Assembly (NCBI GenBank): GCA_905331475.1
Contig: CAJNYU010003750.1
Location: 19,371-83,370, forward strand
Reading direction: 5' to 3'
DNA length: 64,000 bases
Source of the DNA: Rotaria socialis
Lineage: Eukaryota > Rotifera > Eurotatoria > Philodinida > Philodinidae
The position numbers and the translations under genes are program-made. The notes under the pieces were generated by a model that worked only from the letters and a program-made list of their open reading frames with translations, ran no database searches and had not been told where the DNA came from. This document shows positions 49,661-62,170 of the stretch, piece by piece (position 1 is the stretch's first letter; every line of letters starts with the position of its first letter).

Positions 49661-50784
49661 GATGATAATGCTATTTTATCTAGAAAATAAAAAATAGAAC
49701 AAAAACATGCATAATTACGATACTAAACTGGTGAGGTGATTTTTTTAAAATATTTTATATAATTAGAATAAAAAAAAATTATTTAGAAGCCTGCTAGTAA
49801 TAGCACTGACTCATTAATGGACCTATCCTCAAGTAAAAAAGAAGTACGATTATGTTCTGAAAATCTCCCATCGTTTTTAACATGTACTTTTATAACATTG
49901 ATAAAGTGTCCGCATTTCTTGAGATAATAGACACATTTTATTGATGAGTACATATTAAAATCAATCTCAAATATGGAAGTAGCATACCTAAACGTTTTAT
50001 CGTTCTTTCGTTTGTGTATGTGATAACAATAGTAAAATATGATGCCTCGCACTCTTTTATTTTAAAAGCACCCAATCTTATAAAAAAAACTATGAGAGAA
50101 TCACTGCTATATCAATGAAAAATGTGCAAGACAAAACATCGGATTTTAATCTCTGTATAACCAAAAAAGATGGTGCTAACTTCGATGAATGTAGACATAG
50201 AAAAGTTTTTATGAAAAATGAAAATCAGCTGGTTGTAAAATCGTAAGAGGCTCTAAGAATAGTTATTTCTCTTTTCAATACTATTACTAAAATGCGAGAA
50301 CGATAAAAATAACTGTTTCTTTTTCTTTACAAGGGGATCAAACGTCGACTACTTAACCTTGTGAGCGATTATCCTTGAACTCATCATACTCGAATATGTT
50401 AGAGAATAAGTAAACAGGTGAAAAAATTGCATTTCAAACCTTTTCACTTTCGTTAGTAACATTTTTGATTATACCACAGATTTGCTTAAGAGCTGTAATC
50501 TAGTGTTTTTCAATTTCTTTTATTAACAATTGGAATCTTGTTTTTACTTTTGTTCATAAACGTATACAAAGTCAGAGACACGATTGTCTTGTTTAAAAAT
50601 ATCCTGCAAAAAATCAAATCGAACGTTGTTTTTCTAATTCTAGAAATATGGGATAAATTATGAAACATCATAGAGTATCAATGTAACCAGAAATGATAAC
50701 TTACGCGACTAGATAAAGGTTAAAGCTGTGATGATTCTTTTTATTTTGTACTACGACTGTCCATTGAAATCCATATTATATTCA
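49661..50784. other. Upstream flank of SHMT and intergenic sequence
   Basis: The SHMT promoter should lie at the left edge. No other gene or RNA is recognised; AT-rich. Confidence 0.45.
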
Positions 50785-52740
50785 TTAATCTTTTGTATTG
50801 GTTTGATTTATTACCAATAAAACCTTTTTGAAAATCAAACGACAATCGTTATCGTTAATATCTGAGTGAAAATTATTTATAATCACTATGAAAATTTCGA
50901 ATGAACAGGAATTCATAGTACAACACAAAAAACCATTACTGCCATCAGCTAGTAAATTTTGGTGATCATCACTAAACTCCGTAACTAAAAATTCAAAGAT
51001 TTTGTTATGGTGAAATATTCGTTTTATATATTTCTTCATTTCACATGTCAAATTGGCTTGAACACAATAATGATCAGGTGTAAAAGATGTTAAATTGTAT
51101 AGCAAAAACAAAGTCTGAAACTATGCAAACAACAGTCTTTTGTATATTTTGGTTTTTATAGAGGATCTTTTATTATCGCGGAGCTTGATTCCGACACGAA
51201 CAGGATCACGCTGTTGATGTTAACCATTGATTGTTGTGTTCAAAAGTGCTGACTTTATTTTGTATGTCTTCATATACAGCTATCAATAGAAACTTTCCCC
51301 ATGAGATTTGAATACCAATACTTCACGATATCAATAGTTTTCAATACTATAAGAAAAATTCGATTTGTTAAGAATGAACAAAGATTCTTCAAGCAATTTA
51401 CCATTACCATGTTCCATAACAGGGCCCGGTCTGTTTGAACAATTATCTTACGCAAATAAATAAAGTGAACCAATGAAAAATCTACTTTCTGATACATAAC
51501 TCGAGCATTATTCAATGGTTTTATAAATTGATTTGTAACAATTAATAGATCATCCGCATAACGCTGTTCGATTTCGATTAATTTTCATGTCGCTGATATT
51601 CGTAATGGATTACTTGGTGAAGTTTGTAATTTATTTTTCAATTACATAAGTCGATGATATTGGCGTATCAGTGGCTATTGTTTTTATTGTTGAATCATTT
51701 ATAGATAGGTGTCGATTGAAGAATAGTTGAAGCTGAAAACAGAATGTATTAAATATAAAGATCTTTCTTGTGTTTTTCTACCGAAAAATGCTTTTAAGAA
51801 AATATAACGAATCATACTTATTACCATCCTTTAATGTTTCATCAGTTTTCGATAGGATATTGTGGCAAGCTGTTCTTTGTTATGAATTAAATGTTTCAAA
51901 TAGACGAATATTCCAGCGGTAATTACGTTTATCTAAAGATAAATTTTCGTTATTAGATTTTTCCCAGAACTTTTAAAGTAGATCGGTTACCAATGGAAAA
52001 AGCGCTTATGAATAACTCTGGAAGTCTACCCTTTTTGATTTTGATTTTGATTTAGATCTTTCCATATATATGACAGAGTCCCTCCAATAAAAGAAAATAG
52101 TTTGCAACTTACTATTCCTCAATTAAATAAATCATATTTTCATCGTCGATTTTTTCTTGATAAGTAGTTTGTATTATCGAATTATCAGGATTGTGTCGTT
52201 CAGCCATATACCGAGGTTTCTCAATATATTTTCGTATTGCTTTAAGTAAACCTCCACCTTCTTTGAATGCTGAGCGAGACTAACCTGGTCATCGAATAAA
52301 TGAACGTACGGCTAAATCAGCATTTGCTTTAACAGTCTCACCCAAACCGCTGAACAATCATTGCCTTTCAATATCCGAAATACCATTTCACATACCATTA
52401 ACTCAAATATGAAATTTAAGGAGATCGATAAATATAATGAAACAAAGTCATAATCTTATTGAATACATGTAAAAACTAACCAAGTATACCATTCTCCATC
52501 CATTGAATCTCAGCTAATATTATGATAATATTGAGAAAGTTCTTCATTTTGTTGTTGTACCGCAACATGATAAATAAGACGCTATTTTTTCTAAATGTGA
52601 TTTACATAAACTCAATACTAGCTTATTTTTATGTATAACTCTTAAAGTATTTACTACATCTAATGGTATGAACCCTGAAATGATAGACGCGCTAAATTTG
52701 ACAGCAAAAACCAGCATTAAACTTTTTCAAAGATTTCATT
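50785..52740 (-). pseudogene. Decayed protein-coding gene of unknown family
   Basis: Protein-like fragments follow each other down the minus strand but are broken by stops and frame changes. They include PLDVVNTLRVIHKNKLVLSL (about 52680), VQQQNEELSQYYHNIS-stop-DSMDGEW (about 52550), KEGGGLLKAIRKYIEKPRYM and TYQEKIDDENMIYLIEE (about 52250-52115). LDKRNYRWNIRLFETFNS-stop (about 51930), QRYADDLLIVTNQ (about 51560) and an open stretch to 50785 follow. The composition and splice-like junctions argue that this was a real gene. The YADD motif is reminiscent of reverse transcriptases, but the surrounding motifs are not there, so I do not assign a family. Confidence 0.4.
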
Positions 52741-55346
52741 TTTCTCGTACAAACAAACATGGAACTATTTTCTAATACATAACTTCAATATTCAAATATA
52801 ACCCCTTTAGTATGATGTTATAGACAGCAAAATTAGGATAGAAATTTACAACATGTTGTTACTAATTCAACTTTATCATTCAAATATATTTACACTCAAA
52901 TTAATTGCATATATTTCTTTTATGAAAGTTTGGAGATTTTGTTCTCAATATTTCACACTATAGATTGTATCATTTATGAGGATGTGGGCGCGAGAACAGG
53001 CTTAAAGTAAAGGCAATACCCACACCCTGATACAACAAAATGCCTGCAACATTTGTATCTTCTTTCTAATTAAAAATATAATTAAAAAAATCACTGATTT
53101 ATGATGCAAAGTTTTTCTGCAAAAGCTAAGCTTCATAAAGCTCTGTGTATAAGTGATTTGTTGAGATCCAAAATGTACTATATCTACGAGAAAGAGCTGA
53201 GCGAGTTTACAGACGAGCGTTACTTGTAGATTGATATATTTAAGTAATAAACGATAAAATGTATCACAACTGTTCGTCATCTCTCTTGAAAAATTTAGAA
53301 TTTTATTTGAACTCTTTCAGTTTTATTCTTCAAGTCAATGCTTTATTTTGAAATTCTTCAATGTGATCTTTCAAGAATCTGATTGTGCGAATTGATCTAA
53401 GATCTCAGGAACTACGATTTTTTGCCAGATTCTTGTAAGATTTCGCCCGTATTCCAAGATCTTGTATGTATCTCATAAGATCTTGTGTCAGATTTTTCGA
53501 CCTGGGTAGATTTGGTTTGAAAAACTTGAGGTTGCGTGGTTTGATATTTCAGTAATCAATAATATTAACTTCACTTCGGTAGGAAAAAAATTATCTTTGA
53601 AGAAAATATACAGTAAAAAAAACTAGCTTACACACCGGTAAAGAAAAAAACGAAACAAAGTGAAATACCTAACTTAATGGCAAAGCAAGACACGGAAAAC
53701 AATGAGCAACAAAAAAGAACACTTTGAAGAAGAGAGAAAAACTAGAGAAGCATACTTCTAAACCTTTGAAGATCTGCTAAAACATAAAAAACAGCCCAGG
53801 TCAAAAGATCTGACAACAGATCGTACAAGGCCTTGTAAGATCTTGCACATACAAGCTTTTCTATCTGATCTTATATGATAAAATCAGGCCGGGCCTTGTT
53901 AGTTCATTTTTCGAAAGATTTCATCAGATTCTGAATCAAAGATTGTAGCGTAAATCTTACAAGCTTCTCATAATAAGAAACACACCTGATCTTTATCCAT
54001 GGCTCTTGCCAAATCTTATCAGAACAAATAAGATTAATAGAAAAGAGAAACTGATGGTAGTGCGCATTATAAGTCTTGTTTGATCTTGTCTGTTTGCATA
54101 TGATCTATCGTGTTTTTTTTCTTTTTCGAGAAACGTTAATCTCATTTTTTTTCATAATCAAGCCATCTTGATGCTAAACAAAGTTTTGCTGTATTGATTA
54201 GTATATGTTAGCATTGAATTCTGAGAGTGTAGCTGAACCTCTCAAATCATTAATTTCGATATAAAGCTACTCCACAAATAGTTTGATGAAGTCTAATTCT
54301 ACATCCAAAATGCATGATATACTTTCAATTAGCAACATAGGCTACAAAATATGAAAATTAAGCATAAACAAGTTCCATAACAAAAATATTCAGCTATTAA
54401 TTAGATTTATCATCAAGATCACTTAGGTCGAGCAGTTTCAGATATTTCAATTACATAAAAATATGTCATTGGAAATTATTTGAATAAAAATTGTGCTGAT
54501 TATTTATTCGAACCTTAAATATGAGAGACACTAATGGTAGAAACAATTAGAGTTTACAACACAAGTGAAGCTCATTTCTTAAATCAACGTTACAAACATT
54601 AGCAATCTAAATACCTTTTTTTAATTAAAAACAAAAAATTCATTTACGTTGACTACGGTATTAAACTCTATTGTTCCGTACTTTCATTCGAAAACATTCG
54701 ACAAACGACATGCATTATTTCTCTGTTCCCATCTTACGCAAAACATTAATTCGTTTTATTCTTTCGGGACCAGACCACCACATCTATTTTCTTTTTCTCA
54801 TAATTCACAAGGATGTGGTTGTAGTGCCGTATAGTGTTGAGTACTACATTTTTCTTCTACTATGTACCCACACCTAATAATCTTATTGTTTTAATTAATA
54901 TAGTACTAGAATCAGAAGACGTCTGATGAATCCCCCAAGCAAGGACGAAACATGTCGTATTTCGGCTTCAAATCTATTTTATTCGAGTGTTATAAACACT
55001 CGCATCCTTTAATTTTATCCAATTGCGTCTGAGAGATCGAACCTAGATGAAGTCGACGAAGATTGGTCAATTGTCTGAAATGGAAGTTTTTATCGAAGAG
55101 ATGCAAAACATGGCCGCTGTTTATTTTTTGGATTACGCTTTATTTGTAACATTTGGTTGTGCTTACGTGGATAAACGGAGACGGGTAAACAACAGGACTG
55201 ATAGAATGTGTCACGTACACACAAGTAAGGCCTATACACACAAGGAAATGTATCGCCAATGATGAGTTACTCTTGGCACAGACAAGTTGGAGAAGAAAAA
55301 TATAAAAAGAAAACTGCACTGAAAATTGTGAAATATCAGAGCTAGC
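52741..55346. other. Repeat-containing intergenic interval
   Basis: No supported gene. The region 53330-54030 holds an inverted family of AAGATCTTG-type repeats, listed separately. Short open frames around 54649-54877 and 55047-55262 have no protein features. Confidence 0.45.
53330..54030. repeat. Inverted pair of AAGATCTTG-rich repeats
   Basis: Left side (about 53340-53512) ends TCAGATTTTTCGACCTGGGT; right side (about 53795-54015) begins CCCAGGTCAAAAGATCTGAC, its inverted counterpart. Both sides carry several scattered AAGATCTTG or AAGATTT motifs. The 280-bp centre is unrelated. The pattern suggests two head-to-head copies of one repeat or the arms of a foldback element. Confidence 0.45.
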
Positions 55347-57059
55347 TTAGCACAAAAAGAAATACATCTTCCTCCACCATGGCCATGCCCTCCGTTCCGC
55401 TCTTTCTTCAGCAATGCTCTCGACAGTATCGATAAAACGTCTGCCTGTGACGAGATCCACTGTTGTCGGCGTCATAAAAGGTGTTTTCTTCCATATCTTC
55501 CGAACAAGGTAAAATAGAAGGATAATGGGAGCAGCAAGGTATGCTTGGAAGAACAAATCTGCGTTGGGACGATCTCCCTGGGGGAATATGGCGATATAAA
55601 ATTGAGCAATAAGGCATAATATGTTGAGAAGAAGACCAAACACGCTTCCCCAAATGCCAAACGGTGCCTTGAAGACCAATTCATCCAATGTATGACCTTG
55701 CACTTTCCACGCGCGTCGAAACATAATGTGACAAGCACATATAGAACCCCAGGTGAAGAAAGCCGACAAGCCAGAAATAGCCAGGAGCCAGTTGAACACT
55801 TGAATGCCTACTTCGGCACAATTCACGTAAGCAACCAAGCCTACGAGCATGGATAGAGCGACAGCTGTCAGAGGGCGACCTTTTCGATCGACATAAGCGA
55901 AAATCTTCGGTGCTTGACCAACATCAGCAAGACCACAGAGTGTTCGAGATGCTCCATAGACTGACGAATTGGCCACGGATAGAACAGCACATAAAATGAC
56001 TGCATTGAAGATGGAAGGCAACACTTTGATGCCTGCATTCTCCATCGCAATAACAAAAGGGGAAGCAGAAGCGTCGTACGATGATGATTTTTGAAGCAGA
56101 CGTGGAGACGTGTACGGAACGAGACAGCCGACCAGGGTTAAAGAAACAATGTAGAAAAAAGTTATTCTCCAGAAGACTTGTTTGGTTGCTCGTGGTATAG
56201 TCTTTTGTGGATTTTCTGTTTCGGCCGCTGCCAAGCCTACCAATTCTGTGCCGTTAAATGCAAAAGCAGCAGTGACAAACACCGAACATACACCTTTAAA
56301 TCCGTCCGCGAAAGCTCCGGGGTCGTGCCAGTACTTTCCGCCCAAAAATTCGTGGGTCGGTCCGCCTCCTACGGTCAGGACAATACCGAGAATAATAAAT
56401 CCGATAAGAGCTAAGATTTTTATGATGGACATGTATAACTCGACTTCACCATAGCCACGGACTCCAAACAAGTTGATAATGAGCAAGATGACTAGAAATA
56501 TAGTGATCCAGATACCGAGATTGAATGTATCACCCCAATAGTCGATGACGATACCAGCAGCAGTCAATTCCAGCGGCATAACAGTCAACCAACTGAGTGT
56601 ATAGTTCCAGCCCATGGCAAAACCCCACGCGGGATCGAGAAAGCGAGACCCATAGATGGTAAAGGAACCAGAGATGGGAAAGATTACGGCCAACTCACCA
56701 AGAGCCTTACAAACGTTGAAGAGCATGAAACCGATGATGGCGAAATCCAACACGAGAGCAGCAGGACCGCCTGAAGCTAAAGCCGAGCCCGATCCAACAA
56801 ATAGACCAGTGCCAATCGACCCACCAATAGCGATCATTTGTAAGTGACGATTCTTCAATGTACGGTGCAAACCAGCTTTCGTATCGCTTTCTTCAGCCCC
56901 CATTGCATTCATTTTTATGGTAGAGGGATTCTGTAGTGATGCAGTGCGTTTGAATGAATCAATTAGACGATGAAAGAGAGAACGAGTTCGTATAGGGGTA
57001 ACTGAATCGTCGATAATGCCATCCATGGCCTCCATGAGACGTGACGTCTCCGATGTCAT
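55347..57059 (-). CDS. Fungal-type (YAT family) amino-acid permease, candidate horizontal transfer
   Basis: An intronless frame of 570 residues. After a hydrophilic N-terminus of about 65 residues comes LHRTLKNRHLQMIAIGGSIG with TGLFVGSGSAL, the first-helix signature of the yeast amino-acid transporter family (TC 2.A.3.10). GELAVIFPISGSF, a long series of hydrophobic helices consistent with 12 spans, FNGTELVGLAAAETENPQKT and a hydrophilic C-terminus follow. These signatures are those of fungal general amino-acid permeases, plasma-membrane proton symporters. Sampled lines are about half G+C, far above neighbouring sequence, and there are no introns, while almost every nearby gene has several. 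Together these suggest a relatively recent gain from a fungus. Substrate range is unknown. Contamination is unlikely inside a continuous contig but should be tested. Confidence 0.93.
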   Translation of the reverse strand: MTSETSRLMEAMDGIIDDSVTPIRTRSLFHRLIDSFKRTASLQNPSTIKMNAMGAEESDTKAGLHRTLKNRHLQMIAIGGSIGTGLFVGSGSALASGGPAALVLDFAIIGFMLFNVCKALGELAVIFPISGSFTIYGSRFLDPAWGFAMGWNYTLSWLTVMPLELTAAGIVIDYWGDTFNLGIWITIFLVILLIINLFGVRGYGEVELYMSIIKILALIGFIILGIVLTVGGGPTHEFLGGKYWHDPGAFADGFKGVCSVFVTAAFAFNGTELVGLAAAETENPQKTIPRATKQVFWRITFFYIVSLTLVGCLVPYTSPRLLQKSSSYDASASPFVIAMENAGIKVLPSIFNAVILCAVLSVANSSVYGASRTLCGLADVGQAPKIFAYVDRKGRPLTAVALSMLVGLVAYVNCAEVGIQVFNWLLAISGLSAFFTWGSICACHIMFRRAWKVQGHTLDELVFKAPFGIWGSVFGLLLNILCLIAQFYIAIFPQGDRPNADLFFQAYLAAPIILLFYLVRKIWKKTPFMTPTTVDLVTGRRFIDTVESIAEERAERRAWPWWRKMYFFLC

Positions 57060-57768
57060 CTAGGAGAGATTAATATTTTGAGCTTCTCTCGTCGGTGTTT
57101 CCTTGCAACTGATTCTCTCAACCAATTGCATTGTAGCAAGAGTGATAGATATGAGGCCACAATGCCTTGAGGAAAGGTATCCGTCTCGAAAACATACACA
57201 TCCGATCAGATTACATTGAAACTTGGCTGGTGCACAAGTCAGGTAAGCTGAGTGATATTTGTGGTAAAAACATCAGCTCACTCAAGTCCTTTTTGATACC
57301 TGATCGAAAAATTTGGAAGAGATATCCGTGCTGAACTTTTGGGACATGCATGCATTGATAGTATCCACTAATCAATGGGCTACTTTGGACACATTATTTC
57401 ATGCAAAGCTTAATCTCAAATAGTGTAAAGTGCATTAAATGTAATACTATTACAGAAAAAAAAGTCAATCAAAATTTATACATGATTGGATAGAGCTCGT
57501 CAAGTTATCAAGGAAAAATACTGTTTTTCAGACTTTTAGAAGCCATTGCTGGCGAAAAAATTTCAAAAATATGATTATTTACAAACAAAGAGCACATGAG
57601 TGAAATTTTGCGTGCTAGGAAATATTTTCGCGTTCTTTTTTAAAATTTGAAGATTTTTTTCTAATTTTTCATGTAAAACTGAGTGTAGACAACTAAATAT
57701 TTCGTTTCCTAGCTTAACAGGCCATCCGCGTCCGGGTATTAGAAAACTACTATCTGGCCCATTCTGAA

Positions 57769-58422
57769 CAAATCGTATTGAAAACATCGCAAAGAAACAA
57801 GCAAATCAGTTTATTCAAATCCATTTTGAACCACTTTAAGTCAAATTCAGCTGCGATAATGATTGTCTAGGAACAGCAAAACTCCATGAGATCATCAAAG
57901 TAGACAGCCGGAGAAAACATTCTTACTTTTGATGAAGATATCTGAAACGCAATATCTCGCCGAATTATGCTCAAATCCAAAATATTAGAGCTTTCCAGCT
58001 GGAAAACGTCTCAAACGATAGAGGTCTGCTTAGGCAAAAAAATCAAATTATTTGGTCGATTCGCACAGTCGGTGAAAAAACGCAAAATGTTCAAACACGA
58101 AAAACGTACTGGCTCAAAATAGTGATATTTGACATGTGCCGTTTTTTCACGGATTGTGCAAATCGGCCAAATAGTTTGCTTTTGTTGTCTAGGCAGGCCT
58201 CTATCGTTTGAGACGTTTTCCAGCTGGAAAGCTCTAATATTTTGGATTTGAGCATAATTCGGCGAGATATTGCGTTTCAGATATCTTCATCGAAAGTAAG
58301 AATGTTTTCTCCGGCTGTCTACTTTGGTGGTCTCATGGAGTTTCTCATAAGTCAGCTAAATTCAGATATCGACCTGAGAAAGTTGATTTGCTTGTTTCTT
58401 CGCGACGTTTTCAATACGATTG
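57769..58422. repeat. Large imperfect palindrome, arms of about 300 nt
   Basis: The left arm (57769-58082) and right arm (58140-58422) are inverted copies, with long identical runs such as AATATTAGAGCTTTCCAGCT and GCCGGAGAAAACATTCTTAC, and scattered mismatches. The 57-nt centre is mostly unpaired. Transcription would give a long double-stranded hairpin RNA. The small open frame at 58242-58433 is part of the right arm and is not a gene. Confidence 0.85.
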
Positions 58423-59485
58423 ACACAGAGTAGAATTTTCCAAGTGCAGAATTTCAGGCTCTATCTATTGGTAAGATTTACGACAAAAACAGCACTCAAA
58501 AAGGGTCAGAGAGTATTTTAATAATACTCATGCCATCCATATTGTCAAAATACGAGTATAACAATAACAGAACGCTTCATTTCTTTGAAAATATTGCTTC
58601 GTTGCTGGAAAAATTGAATTTTCCGTCATCAGCCACAAAATGCATGCGGTATTCGGTATCAACATCAGAACCTGAGTTCAGTAACATAGTTCATAATGGG
58701 AAACAATGTTCGTCAAAATTTCACTTGGAGTGAACCACCAACAAAATAGCTAAAAAAAAGGACTGTAGTGAAGTACAGATGAAGTTTTAAAGACAATTAT
58801 TTTGATTAAGAACTATGTTATTCAACTTAATATTTGATGTTAATTCCGAATATCACATGCATTTTGCTGGCAAATAAAAGTCTGATTGTTAAAGTGAGAA
58901 ATAGGAGTCGATTTTGAAGCATTTTGCGACGGAAGCGAATGTAGTTGTATAGATTGTTATATGGTTGGTTTTCAACAATTGAAATAGGAAGAAATAATCG
59001 AAATACAATTATGGCACAAAATAGCCCACTTTTAGGAGTTCCAAAGCAGGTTCATTGAGGCAATCAGCTCTGGGCAATCAGGAACATGGTTGAATCAAAA
59101 TCTGAAATTTAGCATATTTTAGAATCCTTAGATTCTTTACAGAGCGTCTTTTAAGAGTAGTATCCCTCATGAAACGAGTAGTTGCACTGACGCCCTTAAG
59201 TGCCTGTTACATATCTCTGTTTGAATAGCAAGTTAGAAAGATAACTGATTTCTTGTGACAAATGACATGCATACATTTGCGACTCAGATAGTGATTATGA
59301 TGAGTAAACACAAAATAAAAAAGGCTTCATTCTCTCCTAGGCAAATATATGCACGTTGTATATCATAAATGTGCTGTCATCTGTTAAGCTTACTATTCAA
59401 CCACAGATAACAGGTTGTTCGGAACGTTCGTACAACTGAGTCTGTACAGGATGTGCAAAACATTTAGTTTACACTATCATGTAGA

Positions 59486-60148
59486 ACGTGCAAGTTAGCC
59501 ACGATTCACTCCTTTCTGACTTGATTGCATAATTTCCTTTGTACGAAACAAACTTTTTTTCACAACCGTGTCTGTCCATGTATCAGATATCATACTTTGA
59601 ATCCACTCATCAAGGAGATGCGCAGTTTTATAGATCTCATCCGTGACTACAAGATGCACTATTTGAGTTTGAATTAGGAATGAGTTAAGATACCAAAAGT
59701 GACTCATTGGCTGGGAGCCATCAGAAGTTAATGAATACCTCAAAACTCCAGTGTGCATATCCTTTCGAAAGCTCGCTCGATCACTTTCAAAATTCTATCA
59801 CAGACGCAGTTCTGCTGATTGACCTTCATACTGCAAGCCTCATAATCACAAATAGCTGTAGTGTGGTATTATATGCTATCTGAAGACCGTCTGAAAATTC
59901 GAAAATTTTAAAGAAATAACTTTTTTATTCTGGCTGTCACAAATTGTAGCTCACATAAAATTATGCCTGCACTAAAAGTTTCAGCGGCGAACACCTTATT
60001 CGCTCCGAGACACAAAGGCACTAAATCACTCTTAGCATCATGATATCTGAAACATAGACACAGGTGGTTCCGAAAACTAATTTTTTCGTACAAAGGAAAC
60101 TATGTAATCAAAGAAAAAAGGAGTGAATCATGGTAAAATTGCACGATT
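59486..60148. repeat. Inverted repeats of about 60 nt bounding 0.55 kb
   Basis: Left 59486-59552 and right 60077-60148 share, in opposite directions, CGTGCAA, GATTCACTCC and TTTCCTTTGTACGAAA with mismatches between. The enclosed sequence has short protein-like minus-strand frames without a recognised family. It could be an old DNA element or an inverted gene-fragment duplication. Confidence 0.5.
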
Positions 60149-60606
60149 TTTCCGGACAACCTTATATGTAGCAGGCGCTTGAGCACTCTTTGGAAGAGGT
60201 CGGTAGTGTAGCTATTTGTTTCCCAGAGAAACATATTGGTGTCGAAATCTAGATGATTTTTGATTACCATTGTGAAAATCCGATTTTTTTTGTAAATCAT
60301 CGCTCTTTTCACCTATAATCGGATTGAAATCGATTATAATCAACTGGTTAGTGAATAATTGAATTTTCATCAGCAATCGATTTTAAGTTGTCCAATTGAT
60401 TGAAATTCCAATCAACGGAAATTGCATTCAAAGATTATCAATCGTTTGTCAGGGTGTTGTTAAACATGAGTAACGTTTTTACAAAACCAACCAACTTTTT
60501 TAAGAAATTCGAGAGGTATGTAGCACTAATAATAGCTACATTTCATGCTTTCCGGACAAAGTTCATACATATTTCTTACATTGAAAGCCAACAACTGATA
60601 TTGTAT

Positions 60607-61522
60607 CCCACGAAAAAATAAATCGTATGACACAGCGTTTTAACGCAACCTTTTAGAAGAAAACGCTGGTTTATCGTTTTAGCGCATCGTTTTTTCTCTC
60701 TAACGCATTCAAACGCATGGTTTTGTCTATGTAACACGTTGAAATGCATTATTGTTTCTTTATTTACAATGGGTTTTTTCAACTTAAAATACGACTTTAA
60801 AACATCGTTGAAAAGCATTTTATTTTGTACGCATTTATATTCTTTAATTTGGTCTGCTTCTCAGTGAGTTTTTTTTATCAACGAGTTTTTTTTCTTAAAA
60901 AAGCACTCTTCTTGTAGACACTCGAGAATACATATTTTAATCTATATTTTTTAACTATACAATGTTTACATAAAAGACTAGTGCTCTTTGTTTCCCTCCT
61001 GATACCTGAAATATTTAAACTTAATTGCTGTTTAGAATTTTTCTTCAGTATTTCATCAAATGAAAATATAACTAAATGAGTCACTAATTTCCTACTATAT
61101 CGAAAATTAGAATATTGAAACAGCTGAAAGCAAAAATCATTGAAAAAGTTACTATTAATATTGTGAAAATACTAGAATTGATCCATTCATATTTGAAAAA
61201 AACTATTAGGCCCCAAAAAAATGACTTCAAAAATGCTTTTTTTAAATAATTAATTTTTTTTGTATAGAACTATTTAAATTTATTTTAAAAGTCACTTCTC
61301 GAAATTTAAATTTACTTTGAGTTTAAAATGAATAAATTAAAAATGTATCCTTCAATTCAATACATATAGACATTGCATTTCTATTCCAGTAAGTTAAACT
61401 CAATAGTATCAGGTAAATGAAATCAAAAGTTCCTAGTTCGAATCTGCTCTGGAAAAATGCGCACATGTAAACAAAAAAAGAACGCGTTCAAACGCAGATT
61501 TCAGTGAATTTTGTTTTCGTGG
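60607..61522. repeat. Candidate terminal inverted repeat pair CCCACGAAAA
   Basis: CCCACGAAAA at 60607 is matched by TTTTCGTGGG ending at about 61522. GCGTTTTAACGC-type motifs follow the left end and GCGTTCAAACGC lies near the right end, so subterminal motifs also mirror each other. TA dinucleotides abut both ends, but the first base does not match. This is a possible non-autonomous element of about 0.9 kb; the evidence is thin. Confidence 0.35.
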
Positions 61523-61727
61523 GTAGAGCTATTTCACTAGTCGAAAGCTCCGTGTATTACTGACCCATCGCCGACCCCTCGACCCATCAGAAAAAGGGAA
61601 TCCAAGCAGTACGTTTTAATTTTCGATGGGAACTGCAACTTCAAATCGAGTGGTCGAAATACCCATCGGATGACCGCTTGAGTTACACTGTAAACTAGAA
61701 AATAAGTTGTAGAGTTTAATCAAGAAT

Positions 61728-61854
61728 ATTCTAGGAATGCCTATATGAATTCGCCGATGAATTTCTAAATTCTTGAAAATAGGATATTCAAAACATGAAC
61801 TTCGATTTTCTAATTGGAAAATCGAGAGTGAATTCATATAGGCATTCCTAGAAT
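61728..61854. repeat. Perfect 25-bp inverted repeat with 77-bp centre
   Basis: ATTCTAGGAATGCCTATATG plus AATTC at 61728-61752 recurs exactly in reverse complement at 61830-61854. The centre contains a second short hairpin around TCGATTTTC and GAAAATCGA. It is a stable foldback; origin unknown. Confidence 0.8.
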
Positions 61855-61959
61855 TTCGGATCCGCTATAGCAATTGGAGTATATTCTAAAAACTAGAAAA
61901 TCGAATTTGACTTTCTCGTCATGAGGCATTTATACTTGATGATGCAAATAAAATCAAAT

Positions 61960-62170
61960 ACAGCATAAAGAAATAAAATAAAATACCATATGAAAAAATA
62001 AAATAACAGGCATTGCAAACTAAAACAAAATAAAAAAATCAAACAAAAAAAGATAACAGAATAGAAGCTAAAATAAAATAAAATAAAATGAGAACTAAAA
62101 TAGGACAATAATTAACATAAAATAAGAACTAAAAAAAGGTAAAAGGAAATAAAAACAAAATAAAATGAAA
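61960..62170. repeat. A-rich simple repeat (AAAAT/AATAA)
   Basis: Dense runs of AAAATAAAAT and close variants. No gene is present. Confidence 0.8.

Noticed and set aside
58242-58433. Short open frame in the palindrome
   Set aside because: It lies wholly in one arm of an inverted repeat with no protein features.
59495-60093. Minus-strand protein-like frames between inverted repeats
   Set aside because: They cannot be joined into one frame without stops and show no family; kept only as part of the repeat description.
61430-61455. tRNA-like B box (GTTCGAATC)
   Set aside because: No A box, acceptor stem or cloverleaf could be drawn with the upstream sequence.
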